7,191 nucleotides of DNA from an uncultured Collinsella sp. GTDB taxonomy: Bacteria; Actinomycetota; Coriobacteriia; Coriobacteriales; Coriobacteriaceae. Shown piece after piece: positions 1-5,873 of this stretch. Positions within the stretch are counted from its first letter, which is position 1. Every line of letters starts with the position of its first letter. Both the position numbers and the translations under genes were made by a program. The stretch covers positions 1-7,191 of the forward strand of contig CAJKEF010000056.1 of assembly GCA_905198825.1 (NCBI GenBank), written 5' to 3'. The notes under the pieces were generated by a model. That model made no database searches. It saw nothing but the letters and a program-made list of their open reading frames with translations, and was not told where the DNA came from.

Positions 1-85
1 CCACGAGGGCAACTTCGTCATGGGCGCCAACATCGCCGGCTTCCTGAAGGTCGCCGACGCCATGCTCGCCCAGGGCGTCTGCTAA
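1..85 (+). CDS. gdhA: NADP-specific glutamate dehydrogenase, C-terminal end (partial)
   Basis: Only the last 27 codons and the TAA stop are inside the window; the reading frame starts at base 2. The visible tail contains GANIAGFLKVADAMLAQG, which closely matches the conserved C-terminus of the hexameric NADP-dependent glutamate dehydrogenases (E. coli GdhA ends in GANIAGFVKVADAMLAQGVI, recalled). The family makes glutamate from 2-oxoglutarate and ammonium with NADPH in the cytoplasm. The catalytic lysine and the nucleotide-binding fold lie outside the window, so cofactor preference and integrity cannot be checked. A strong terminator follows 27 bases after the stop, so this is the last gene of its transcript. 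The identification rests on one short but highly characteristic motif. Confidence 0.9.
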   Translation, partial: HEGNFVMGANIAGFLKVADAMLAQGVC

Positions 86-110
86 ATCTTCGCTCGATAT
101 AGCATCGCAG

Positions 111-145
111 AAGGCTCCCAGCCATCTTGGCTGGGAGCCTTTTTT
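111..145 (+). terminator. Intrinsic terminator of gdhA
   Basis: A perfect 12-bp stem (GGCTCCCAGCCA at 113-124 pairing with TGGCTGGGAGCC at 128-139) closes a 3-nt TCT loop and is followed at once by six T residues (140-145). Two A residues at 111-112 can extend the stem into the T run. This is a textbook Rho-independent terminator, and it separates gdhA from the downstream operon. Confidence 0.96.
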
Positions 146-208
146 GATCCGCATGGGACGGAGGAAAACGGATCATTTCCCTCGGCCCTCTGCCGACCGC
201 CCCTTAAG

Positions 209-271
209 TTGCGGTGAAATACGGACTGTTGGGCGCCCTAAGCCCGACAAATAGTCCGTATTTCACCGCAA
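209..271. repeat. 63-nt long inverted repeat (palindromic element)
   Basis: The arms 209-227 and 253-271 are perfect 19-bp reverse complements (left arm TTGCGGTGAAATACGGACT). Inside them, GTTGGGC (228-234) can pair with GCCCGAC (242-248) through six Watson-Crick pairs and one G-U, leaving the 7-nt loop 235-241 and an unpaired AAAT at 249-252. Complementarity stops sharply outside the arms. No T run follows, so it does not look like a terminator, and it sits upstream of the likely promoter of the next operon. It could be a dispersed REP/MITE-like repeat, a DNA cruciform, or a regulatory element. The palindrome is seen directly; its role is unknown. Confidence 0.9.
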
Positions 272-323
272 GTTATGGATGGGAGGGAGGTTTTTGTGCT
301 GTGGAAGGTCGCGGCCCCTCGTT

Positions 324-332
324 TGGTACACT
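324..332 (+). promoter_or_regulatory. Candidate extended -10 promoter of the molybdenum hydroxylase operon
   Basis: TGG followed by TACACT (327-332) fits an extended -10 element (TGn plus 4 of 6 matches to TATAAT). It would start transcription near 339 and give a leader of about 30 nt before the GTG at 369. No convincing -35 box is seen at the expected distance. Just downstream, ACTT-AA-AAGT (330-339) is a small inverted repeat that could be an operator. This is a weak prediction. Confidence 0.35.
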
Positions 333-358
333 TAAAAGTACTGGACAAGTGGAGAGAT

Positions 359-365
359 GGGGGAG
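359..365 (+). promoter_or_regulatory. Ribosome binding site deciding the FAD-subunit start
   Basis: GGGGGAG lies 3 nt before GTG 369. The in-frame ATG at 357 has only GGAG at 351-354, 2 nt away, which is too close for normal Shine-Dalgarno pairing. The same layout (in-frame ATG, purine-rich Shine-Dalgarno, AAC, GTG) occurs at the start of tig in this window. Confidence 0.5.
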
Positions 366-368
366 AAC

Positions 369-1271
369 GTGCTCAAGTTCGGTACCTACGTCCGTGTTGG
401 AAACGCGGCCGAAGCCTATGAGCTCTTACAGAAGAACCGCAACAACAAGATTGTGGGCGGCGGCATCTGGATGCGCCTGGGTTCGCGTCGCGTGGCGACG
501 GCGATTGACCTTTCGGCCTGTGGACTCGATCAGATCGAGGAGACCGAGACCGAGTTTCGTATCGGTGCCATGTGCACCCTGCGCCAGCTCGAGCGCCATG
601 CCGAGCTCAACGCGCTTGTCAACCATGTCTTTGAGTTCGCCGTCCACGATATCGTGGGCGTGCAGCTGCGCAACACCGCCACGGTGGGCGGCAGCATCTA
701 CGGCCGCTTTGGCTTCTCGGACGTTCTCTCTGCCTTCCTCGCGCTCGATTCCTATGTTGAGCTGACGGGCGCCGGCCGTGTGCCGCTCGCCGAGTTCGTC
801 GACATGGGTTACGTGCGCGACGTGATCGAGCACGTGGTGGTCGTCAAGCACGATTACCGTGCCAGCTATGAGGCCGTGCGCAAGGCCGCGACCGACTTCC
901 CCTCCTTAAACGTCACCGCCGCCTGGTGGGACGGCTCCTGGCATGTCACTGTGGGTGCCCGTCCGCTGCGCGCGACCCTGCTGCAGGGCGAGGCATGCGG
1001 CCTGGTGAACGAGCAGCCTTCCGAGGACGAGCTACGTGCCCTGACAGCGTCCGTACGCGCGCTGAGCTACGGCACCAATCTGTGGGGCTCGGCCGAGTAC
1101 CGCCGCCGCATCTCGGCCCCGCTGGCGATTCAGGCCGTGCGCCGCGCCGCCGGCATCGAGCTTTCGGCCGCGCTTGCCCGCGAGCTCGAGACCGTGCAGA
1201 TCCCTAAGTTCGCCACGGACGAGTATTCCTGCCGCCGCGTGCCCGGCGTCGATTCTAGCGAGGTGCGCTAA
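369..1271 (+). CDS. Molybdenum hydroxylase FAD-binding subunit (xanthine dehydrogenase family)
   Basis: This is the flavin subunit of a molybdenum hydroxylase of the xanthine dehydrogenase / CO dehydrogenase medium-subunit type. It takes electrons from the [2Fe-2S] clusters of its partner and passes them to NAD+ or another acceptor. From the GTG start it is 300 aa, a normal length. The two FAD-contact loops are visible: IVGGGIWMRLG (residues 28-38) and RNTATVGGSI (101-110), the latter leading into SDVLSAFLALDSYVEL. The C-terminal part, beginning around the AVRKAATDFPSLNV segment, resembles the CO dehydrogenase flavoprotein C-terminal domain. GTG 369 is preferred because family members commonly begin with a short M-L-x-F-x-x-Y stretch and because of ribosome-site spacing. 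ATG 357 would add four residues. Its TAA overlaps the ATG of the next gene by one base, so the two are translationally coupled. The function class is clear; the exact substrate is not. Confidence 0.9.
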   Translation: MLKFGTYVRVGNAAEAYELLQKNRNNKIVGGGIWMRLGSRRVATAIDLSACGLDQIEETETEFRIGAMCTLRQLERHAELNALVNHVFEFAVHDIVGVQLRNTATVGGSIYGRFGFSDVLSAFLALDSYVELTGAGRVPLAEFVDMGYVRDVIEHVVVVKHDYRASYEAVRKAATDFPSLNVTAAWWDGSWHVTVGARPLRATLLQGEACGLVNEQPSEDELRALTASVRALSYGTNLWGSAEYRRRISAPLAIQAVRRAAGIELSAALARELETVQIPKFATDEYSCRRVPGVDSSEVR

Positions 1272-4102
1272 TGGCTGCCAAACTCATCGATCTTTCCTTT
1301 ACGCTCAACGGCCGCAAGGTCAAGGTTCATATTGCCCCCGATACCATGCTCTTTGCGCTGCTGCGCGAGCAGGGCTGCGCGTCGGTGCGCTGTGCCTGCG
1401 AGACCACCAACTGCGGTTTGTGTACGGTGTGGCTCGATGGCGACCCGGTGCTGAGCTGCTCGGTTCCCGCCGCCCGTGTTGAGGGCCGCTCCATCACCAC
1501 GCTCGAGGGCCTCAAGGCCGAGTCCGAGGCACTGGCCCGTGCGATGGCTGCCGAAGGCGCCGAGCAGTGTGGCTTTTGCGCCCCCGGCCTCATCATGAAC
1601 GTGCTGGCGCTTGCCCGTGCCGCTAAGGAGGACCCGAGCCTCGTCGCCACGCGCGAGGAGCTCTCGCGCCAGCTCGCCGGCAACCTCTGCCGTTGCAGCG
1701 GCTACGAGAGCCAGCTGCGCGCCATCGTCCGCTTCCTTAACGAGTCCGGCGTGCAGGTGGGCTTTGAGTTGCCCGAACTGCCGGTCAACGATACCAGCTG
1801 CGACGGCGTCACCTACAAGCAGATCACCCACAAACAGCCCAAGAAGGACTCGAAGGCGCTGCTCGAGGGCCGTCCCGTCTACACGGGCGACCTGGTGCCC
1901 GCTGGCGCCCTGATCGTCAAGCTCAAGCGCAGCCCCTATGCCCGCGCCAAGATCCGCTCCATCGATACGTCGCGCGCCCTGAAGGTGCCCGGCGTGGTGG
2001 GCGTCTACACCTACGAGGACGTGCCCAAGCGCCGCTTTACCATTGCCGGCCAGAGCTATCCGCAGCCGAGTCCCTACGACCGCCTGATTCTCGAGAACCT
2101 CGTCCGTTACCAAAACGAGGAGGTGGCGATTGTCGCCGCCGAGACCGAGGAGGCCGCCGACAAGGCACTCAAGCTCATCAAGGTCGACTATGAGGTGCTC
2201 GAGCCCCTGCTCGACTTTACCCAGGCGCTCGATAACGACATCGTGGTCCACCCCGAGGGCGACGTGACCTTTATGTTCCCGCAGGGCGGCGACGTTGCTC
2301 GCAACCTGGTGTGCAGCGGTACCAGCGATTTTGGCGACTTGGACGAGGCCTTCGCCCAGAGCGACATCGTCTTTGAGCGCACCTACACCAGCCAGGCTAC
2401 CCAGACCGCGCCCATGGAGACCTTCCGTGCCTTCGCGACGACCGACGCGTTCGGGCGTATCTCGGTGACCACCTCCACGCAGGTGCCCTTCCACGTGCGC
2501 CGCATGGTCGCGCAGTCGCTCGACATTCCGCAGTCGCAGGTGCAGGTCATTAAGCCGCGCATCGGCGGCGGCTTTGGCTCCAAGCAAACGGGCTGCTGCG
2601 AGATCTTCGTGGCGTTTGTCACCCAACAGACCGGCCGTCCGAGCTACTGCTGCTACACCCGCGAGGAGACCATCACCGCGGGCAACTCGCGCCACCAGAT
2701 GCAGATGACCGTCAAGCTGGGCGCCATGAACGACGGCACCATCACGGCCATCGATCTGCACACGCTGTCCAACGCCGGCGCGTACGGCGAGCACGCTACC
2801 ACGACGATCGGCCTTTCGGGCCACAAGAGCCTGCCCATCTACAACCATGTGAAGGCGAGCCGCTTTAGCTGGGACGCCGTCTACACCAATACCAACCGCG
2901 GTGGCGCGTATCGTGGCTACGGTGCCACCCAGGGCCAGTTTGCCGTGGAGAGCGCCGTCAACGAGCTCGCCGACATGCTGCACATGGACCCCGCCGACCT
3001 GCGCCTTAAGAACATCGTGCGCGAGGGCGAGGTCATGCCGCAGTACTACAACGAGAAGCTCAACGCCTGCGCGCTCGACCGCTGCCTGCTGCGCGCGATG
3101 GACATGATCGGCTGGCGCGACAAGCCGCTGGCCGTGGACCTGGGCGACCGCGTGCGCGCCCTGGGCTGCGCGCTCACCATGCAGGGCTCGGGCATCTCCA
3201 ACGTGGACATCGCCGGCATCGACATGCGCCTGGAAGAGGACGGCTTCATTACCATCGGCACCGGCGCCACCGATAACGGCATGGGCGTCGACACGATCCT
3301 GGCGCAGATTGCCGCCGAGGAGCTGGGCGTGGAGAGCTCGCTCATTGTGGTACGTGGCGTGGACACCGATGTGTCGCCGTTCGACGCTGGTTCGTACGCG
3401 AGCTCGGGCACGTACGTGACGGGCCTTGCCGCCAAGAACGCAGCGGCCGAGCTGCGTGAGAAGATTTGCGCCAAGGCCGCCCAGATGTGGGACGTGGACC
3501 CCGCCGATGTGGTCTTCGACGGCCAGTACGTGCGCCTGTCCGACGAGCGTGCCGCGCGCGAGCAGAACCGCTACCTCACGCTGCGCGACTTTGCCAACCT
3601 ATGCGTCAAGAACATCGCGGGCGGCGACGCGCTCACCTCGCATGCCTCTGCCTGCCTGCCCGTTTCGCCTCCGCCGTTTATGGCCGGCATTGCCGAGGTC
3701 GAGGTCGACAAGGCCACCGGCAAGGTGACTGTTGTGGACTACGCGGCGGCTGTGGACTGCGGCACCGTGATCAACGAGGCGCTCGCGCGCGTCCAGGCCG
3801 AGGGCGGCATTGCCCAGGGCATCGGTCACGCGCTCTACGAAATCGTTGAGCACGATGAGCGCGGCCGTATGCGCACCGGCAACTTTATGAGCTACAAGCT
3901 GCCCACGCGCCTGGATATCGGCAGCATTCGCGTGGCCTTTGAGCCGAGCTACGAGCCGACGGGCCCGTTTGGCGCCAAGTCGATTGGCGAGGTCGTCATC
4001 AACACGCCGCTCGCCGCCGTGGCCTCGGCCGTGGCGCACGCCACCGGACATCAGGTTCGCTCGCTGCCCATCACGCCCGAGAAGGCCCTGCTGGGGGAGT
4101 AG
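1271..4102 (+). CDS. Fused iron-sulfur / molybdopterin catalytic subunit of a xanthine dehydrogenase family enzyme
   Basis: A 943-aa cytoplasmic-type protein with no signal peptide, joining the small and large subunits of a molybdenum hydroxylase. Domains in order: plant-type [2Fe-2S] ferredoxin (about 1-85; Cys43, Cys48, Cys51, Cys63), helical [2Fe-2S] domain (about 86-160; Cys100, Cys103, Cys140, Cys142), a/b hammerhead domain (about 195-310), and two molybdopterin-binding domains (about 350-600 and 620-930). Moco-contact motifs include IGGGFGSK (431-438) and AYRGYG (546-551). The likely catalytic base is Glu907 in GAKSIGEV. The family hydroxylates purines, other N-heterocycles or aldehydes using water. 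The first cluster motif reads CETTNCGLC, with Thr where the classical motif has Gly, and TQTAPMETF (377-385) departs from the usual Q-x-H pattern; both recall the clostridial branch of the family. Start: ATG with GAGG at 1260-1263, overlapping the upstream stop. No Moco-insertion (XdhC-type) or selenium-related gene is visible nearby. Xanthine as substrate is unproven. Confidence 0.93.
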   Translation: MAAKLIDLSFTLNGRKVKVHIAPDTMLFALLREQGCASVRCACETTNCGLCTVWLDGDPVLSCSVPAARVEGRSITTLEGLKAESEALARAMAAEGAEQCGFCAPGLIMNVLALARAAKEDPSLVATREELSRQLAGNLCRCSGYESQLRAIVRFLNESGVQVGFELPELPVNDTSCDGVTYKQITHKQPKKDSKALLEGRPVYTGDLVPAGALIVKLKRSPYARAKIRSIDTSRALKVPGVVGVYTYEDVPKRRFTIAGQSYPQPSPYDRLILENLVRYQNEEVAIVAAETEEAADKALKLIKVDYEVLEPLLDFTQALDNDIVVHPEGDVTFMFPQGGDVARNLVCSGTSDFGDLDEAFAQSDIVFERTYTSQATQTAPMETFRAFATTDAFGRISVTTSTQVPFHVRRMVAQSLDIPQSQVQVIKPRIGGGFGSKQTGCCEIFVAFVTQQTGRPSYCCYTREETITAGNSRHQMQMTVKLGAMNDGTITAIDLHTLSNAGAYGEHATTTIGLSGHKSLPIYNHVKASRFSWDAVYTNTNRGGAYRGYGATQGQFAVESAVNELADMLHMDPADLRLKNIVREGEVMPQYYNEKLNACALDRCLLRAMDMIGWRDKPLAVDLGDRVRALGCALTMQGSGISNVDIAGIDMRLEEDGFITIGTGATDNGMGVDTILAQIAAEELGVESSLIVVRGVDTDVSPFDAGSYASSGTYVTGLAAKNAAAELREKICAKAAQMWDVDPADVVFDGQYVRLSDERAAREQNRYLTLRDFANLCVKNIAGGDALTSHASACLPVSPPPFMAGIAEVEVDKATGKVTVVDYAAAVDCGTVINEALARVQAEGGIAQGIGHALYEIVEHDERGRMRTGNFMSYKLPTRLDIGSIRVAFEPSYEPTGPFGAKSIGEVVINTPLAAVASAVAHATGHQVRSLPITPEKALLGE

Positions 4103-4132
4103 CGGGCCAGCGAACAAGTCGTAATTGGCGGG

Positions 4133-4157
4133 GGCGGGGCAACTCGCCCCGCCTTTT
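4133..4157 (+). terminator. Intrinsic terminator of the molybdenum hydroxylase operon
   Basis: GGCGGGGC (4133-4140) and GCCCCGCC (4146-4153) form a perfect 8-bp GC stem around a 5-nt AACTC loop, followed by TTTT (4154-4157). It starts 30 bases after the stop codon of the catalytic subunit. The run of Gs before it (4127-4134) allows a slipped alternative pairing, but the stem ending directly at the T run is the best. Confidence 0.9.
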
Positions 4158-4215
4158 GCACTCGTGGTGAGGTCGTGAGCCTGTAAAACGTGTGCGTGCG
4201 CTTGCCGCTCGTATC

Positions 4216-4224
4216 TGCTATCAT
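4216..4224 (+). promoter_or_regulatory. Extended -10 promoter for tRNA-Leu
   Basis: TGC followed by TATCAT (4219-4224; 5 of 6 to TATAAT) is an extended -10 element. It predicts a transcription start near 4231, about 13 bases before the mature tRNA 5' end. A TTGCCG at 4202-4207 is only 11 bases from the -10 and so is too close to act as its -35. No better -35 is seen. Confidence 0.55.
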
Positions 4225-4243
4225 TCCTAGTCTGTGCGCTCAT

Positions 4244-4327
4244 GCGGGCGTGGCGGAATTGGTAGACGCGCCAGATTTAGGTTCTGGTGGGATTCCCGTG
4301 AAGGTTCGAGTCCTTTCGCCCGCACCA
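4244..4327 (+). tRNA. tRNA-Leu (anticodon UAG)
   Basis: Full class II tRNA cloverleaf. The acceptor GCGGGCG (4244-4250) pairs with CGCCCGC (4317-4323), followed by discriminator A4324 and an encoded CCA (4325-4327). D stem: GCG 4253-4255 with CGC 4267-4269, with GG in the loop. Anticodon stem: CCAGA 4271-4275 with TCTGG 4283-4287; the loop TTTAGGT holds the anticodon TAG at 4278-4280, reading CUA and probably other CUN codons. The variable arm GGG-ATT-CCC (4289-4297) is the long arm expected of leucine tRNAs. T arm: GAAGG 4300-4304 with CCTTT 4312-4316 around TTCGAGT. CUC and CUG dominate nearby Leu codons, so other leucine tRNAs must exist elsewhere. Confidence 0.98.
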
Positions 4328-4404
4328 ACGCACCCGCGTCGGCTTATGCCCTCGCGACGCTTGTTGCATAAAGGTACCAGCACCTCAGATAAGCTGGGCA
4401 GTAT

Positions 4405-4411
4405 GAGGAGG
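4405..4411 (+). promoter_or_regulatory. Ribosome binding site deciding the tig start (TTG)
   Basis: GAGGAGG is a near-perfect Shine-Dalgarno. It is 6 nt from TTG 4418 and 3 nt from GTG 4415. The in-frame ATG at 4403 overlaps it and has no Shine-Dalgarno of its own. Spacing plus protein alignment favour the TTG. Confidence 0.75.
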
Positions 4412-4417
4412 AACGTG

Positions 4418-5716
4418 TTGAACATCACCGCTTCTGACGTCAAGGACGCCAAGCTCACCGCTACGGTCACCATCCCGGCCGCCGACGTCGACGCCGCGAT
4501 CAAGAAGGCCTACAAGGACACCGCCAAGAAGTACCGCTTCCCGGGCTTCCGCGCCGGTAAGGCTCCCCGTCCGGTCATCGACTCTGCTCTTGGCGCCGAG
4601 GCTACCCTCGCTCAGGCCACCAACGACCTGATCGCCGCCAACGAGCCCGCCGTCCTCAACGAGCTGGACATCGTCCCCACCAAGAGCGGTGACTACAAGG
4701 AGCTCGACCTCGCCAAGGATCACGAGGACTACACCTACACCGTCGAGTTCTCCCTGCGTCCTGCTGCCGAGCTCTCCTCCTTCGACGCCGTCGAGATCGA
4801 GATGCCCCCCGCGGAGGTCACCGAGTCCGAGATCAACAACCAGGTTGAGATGCTCCTCAACTACCGTGCCACCTTCGAGGACGTCGAGGGTCGCGCCGTC
4901 GAGGCCGAGGACTACGTCACTGTCGACCTCAAGGCCGTCGAGAACGCCGACAACTTTGCCGCCGAGGGCCGCATGCTCATCGCCGGTAGCGACAGCAACC
5001 CCAAGGAGTTCAACGAGGCCCTGATCGGCGCTAACGTTGACGACGTCAAGACCGTCACCTGGACCGACGAGGTCGAGGAGGGCGAGGAGGCCGAGACCCA
5101 CACCGTCGAGGTCACCGTCAAGGGCATTAAGGTCCGCAACACCCCCGAGCTCACCGACGAGCTCGTCAAGTCCGACTTTGGCTTCGACAGCATCGATGCT
5201 ATGCGCGACGCCATCAAGATCGAGATCGAGCAGGACAAGGCTTCCCGCCTCCCGGCCGAGAAGGAGAACCGTTGCGTCTCCGCTCTCGCCGAGCGCCTGC
5301 AGCTCGACGAGATGGATGCTGACTACGAGCAGTCCGTCTTTGAGGAGCTTGGCCAGAACTTCCTGTCCAACCTCGCTGCCCGCGGCATGACGCTCGACAC
5401 CTGGCTGCCCGCTTCCGGTCTGACCATGGAGCAGTTCATCGGCGACCTGCACAAGCAGGCCAACGATGTTGCCCGTGAGTCCCTGGCTCTCGACGCCCTC
5501 GCCCGTGAGCTCAAGATTGAGGTCACCGAGGACGACATCAACGCCGAGTTCGAGAAGGCCGGCGTCAAGGACGTCGAGGCTTCCAAGGCCGAGTTCATCG
5601 CCGATGGCCGCATGCCTGCCGTCCGCGAGTCCATCCGTCGCTCCAAGGCCGTCGACCACCTGGTCGAGAACGCCAAGGTGACCGAGGTCGACGAGACCGC
5701 CAAGGACGCCGAGTAA
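4418..5716 (+). CDS. tig: Trigger factor (ribosome-associated chaperone)
   Basis: Trigger factor binds the large ribosomal subunit beside the exit tunnel and shields nascent chains. From TTG 4418 the product is 432 aa, the usual family length. The ribosome-docking signature GFRAGKAP falls at residues 43-50, the same numbering as GFRKGKVP in E. coli (recalled), which supports this start. An N-terminal domain (1 to about 115) is followed by a PPIase-like domain (about 155-240) and a helical C-terminal arm domain (about 245-432), entered through NTPELTDELV (241-250). The PPIase part is degenerate: NPKEFNEAL stands where E. coli has MIPGFEDGI, and the flap region is replaced by an acidic EEGEEAE stretch, so isomerase activity is doubtful. 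The gene is followed by clpP and clpX, the usual protein quality-control neighbourhood. It may be read from the tRNA-Leu promoter or from an unseen one in the 90-nt gap. Codons are strongly biased to GCC, CTC, GAG and AAG, as expected for high expression. Confidence 0.96.
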   Translation: MNITASDVKDAKLTATVTIPAADVDAAIKKAYKDTAKKYRFPGFRAGKAPRPVIDSALGAEATLAQATNDLIAANEPAVLNELDIVPTKSGDYKELDLAKDHEDYTYTVEFSLRPAAELSSFDAVEIEMPPAEVTESEINNQVEMLLNYRATFEDVEGRAVEAEDYVTVDLKAVENADNFAAEGRMLIAGSDSNPKEFNEALIGANVDDVKTVTWTDEVEEGEEAETHTVEVTVKGIKVRNTPELTDELVKSDFGFDSIDAMRDAIKIEIEQDKASRLPAEKENRCVSALAERLQLDEMDADYEQSVFEELGQNFLSNLAARGMTLDTWLPASGLTMEQFIGDLHKQANDVARESLALDALARELKIEVTEDDINAEFEKAGVKDVEASKAEFIADGRMPAVRESIRRSKAVDHLVENAKVTEVDETAKDAE

Positions 5717-5762
5717 TTCTCGCCACCTTGCCCACGAGCGCATGCGTGCGCCCGTGATGGGG

Positions 5763-5774
5763 TAAAGTTATACA
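5763..5774 (+). promoter_or_regulatory. Possible -10 region of a clpP promoter
   Basis: The AT-rich island TAAAGTTATACA in an otherwise GC-rich gap contains two overlapping weak -10 matches, TAAAGT (5763-5768) and TATACA (5769-5774). No -35 is seen at 16-18 bases; TTGCCC at 5728-5733 is too far. It is directly followed by ACCGG-TTAT-CCGGT (5774-5787), a small hairpin that could be an operator. Low confidence. Confidence 0.3.
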
Positions 5775-5792
5775 CCGGTTATCCGGTAGCTT

Positions 5793-5840
5793 CGTACGGT
5801 GCCAGCCAATGCATAGCATGCGGGCACCGTACGTTTATCT
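5793..5840 (+). promoter_or_regulatory. Hairpin with T-rich tail between tig and clpP (tig terminator or clpP leader attenuator)
   Basis: CGTACGGTGCC (5793-5803) and GGCACCGTACG (5823-5833) form a perfect 11-bp stem. The enclosed 19 nt contain ATGC-ATA-GCAT (5809-5819), a possible inner mini-stem. TTTATCT (5834-5840) follows immediately, an imperfect U tract. It could end the tig transcript. If clpP is transcribed from the island near 5763, it would instead be a leader hairpin or attenuator. The structure is seen; the role is inferred. Confidence 0.6.
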
Positions 5841-5869
5841 AGAACCAATTTGGTCCGCAAGAGAGAAAT

Positions 5870-5873
5870 GGAG
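5870..5873 (+). promoter_or_regulatory. Ribosome binding site deciding the clpP start
   Basis: GGAG lies 6 nt before ATG 5880. Three in-frame ATGs crowd here (5868, 5874, 5880). The first has only GAGAG-type purines 2-3 nt upstream, and the second lies 8 nt after the purine run. ATG 5880 has the best spacing. Confidence 0.5.

Noticed and set aside
214..765. Open frame starting inside the 63-nt palindrome and overlapping the FAD-subunit gene in another frame.
   Set aside because: Ser/Arg/Pro-rich out-of-frame translation, no ribosome site at 214, and it conflicts with a clear conserved gene.
1268..2983. Long open frame on the minus strand opposite the molybdenum hydroxylase catalytic subunit (571 codons).
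   Set aside because: It mirrors a strongly supported + strand gene. High GC and G/C-ending codons remove stops from the antisense frame. The product is His/Leu/Gly/Ala-rich with no recognisable domain.
1271..4102. Selenium-dependent (selenocysteine-containing) molybdenum hydroxylase.
   Set aside because: There is no in-frame TGA in the coding region and no selenium-handling gene nearby. A labile selenium cofactor cannot be judged from this sequence.
4336..4360. Hairpin GCGTCG / CGACGC after the tRNA as a terminator.
   Set aside because: The stem is only 6 bp with a 13-nt loop and is followed by TTGTTG, not a T tract. Too weak to call.
4190..4417. Upstream in-frame extension of tig from an ATG at 4190.
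   Set aside because: It runs straight through the tRNA-Leu gene, and the added residues match nothing in trigger factor. The conserved docking loop numbering and the Shine-Dalgarno favour 4418.
4385..5743. Long open frame on the minus strand opposite tig (452 codons).
   Set aside because: Antisense shadow of tig. The translation is a Val/Leu/Gly/Asp-rich low-complexity sequence typical of reading GAC/GAG/CTC-rich genes backwards.
5738..5751. GCGCA-TGCG-TGCGC hairpin just after tig as its terminator.
   Set aside because: Stem of 5 bp with no T run. In GC-rich sequence such small inverted repeats are frequent.
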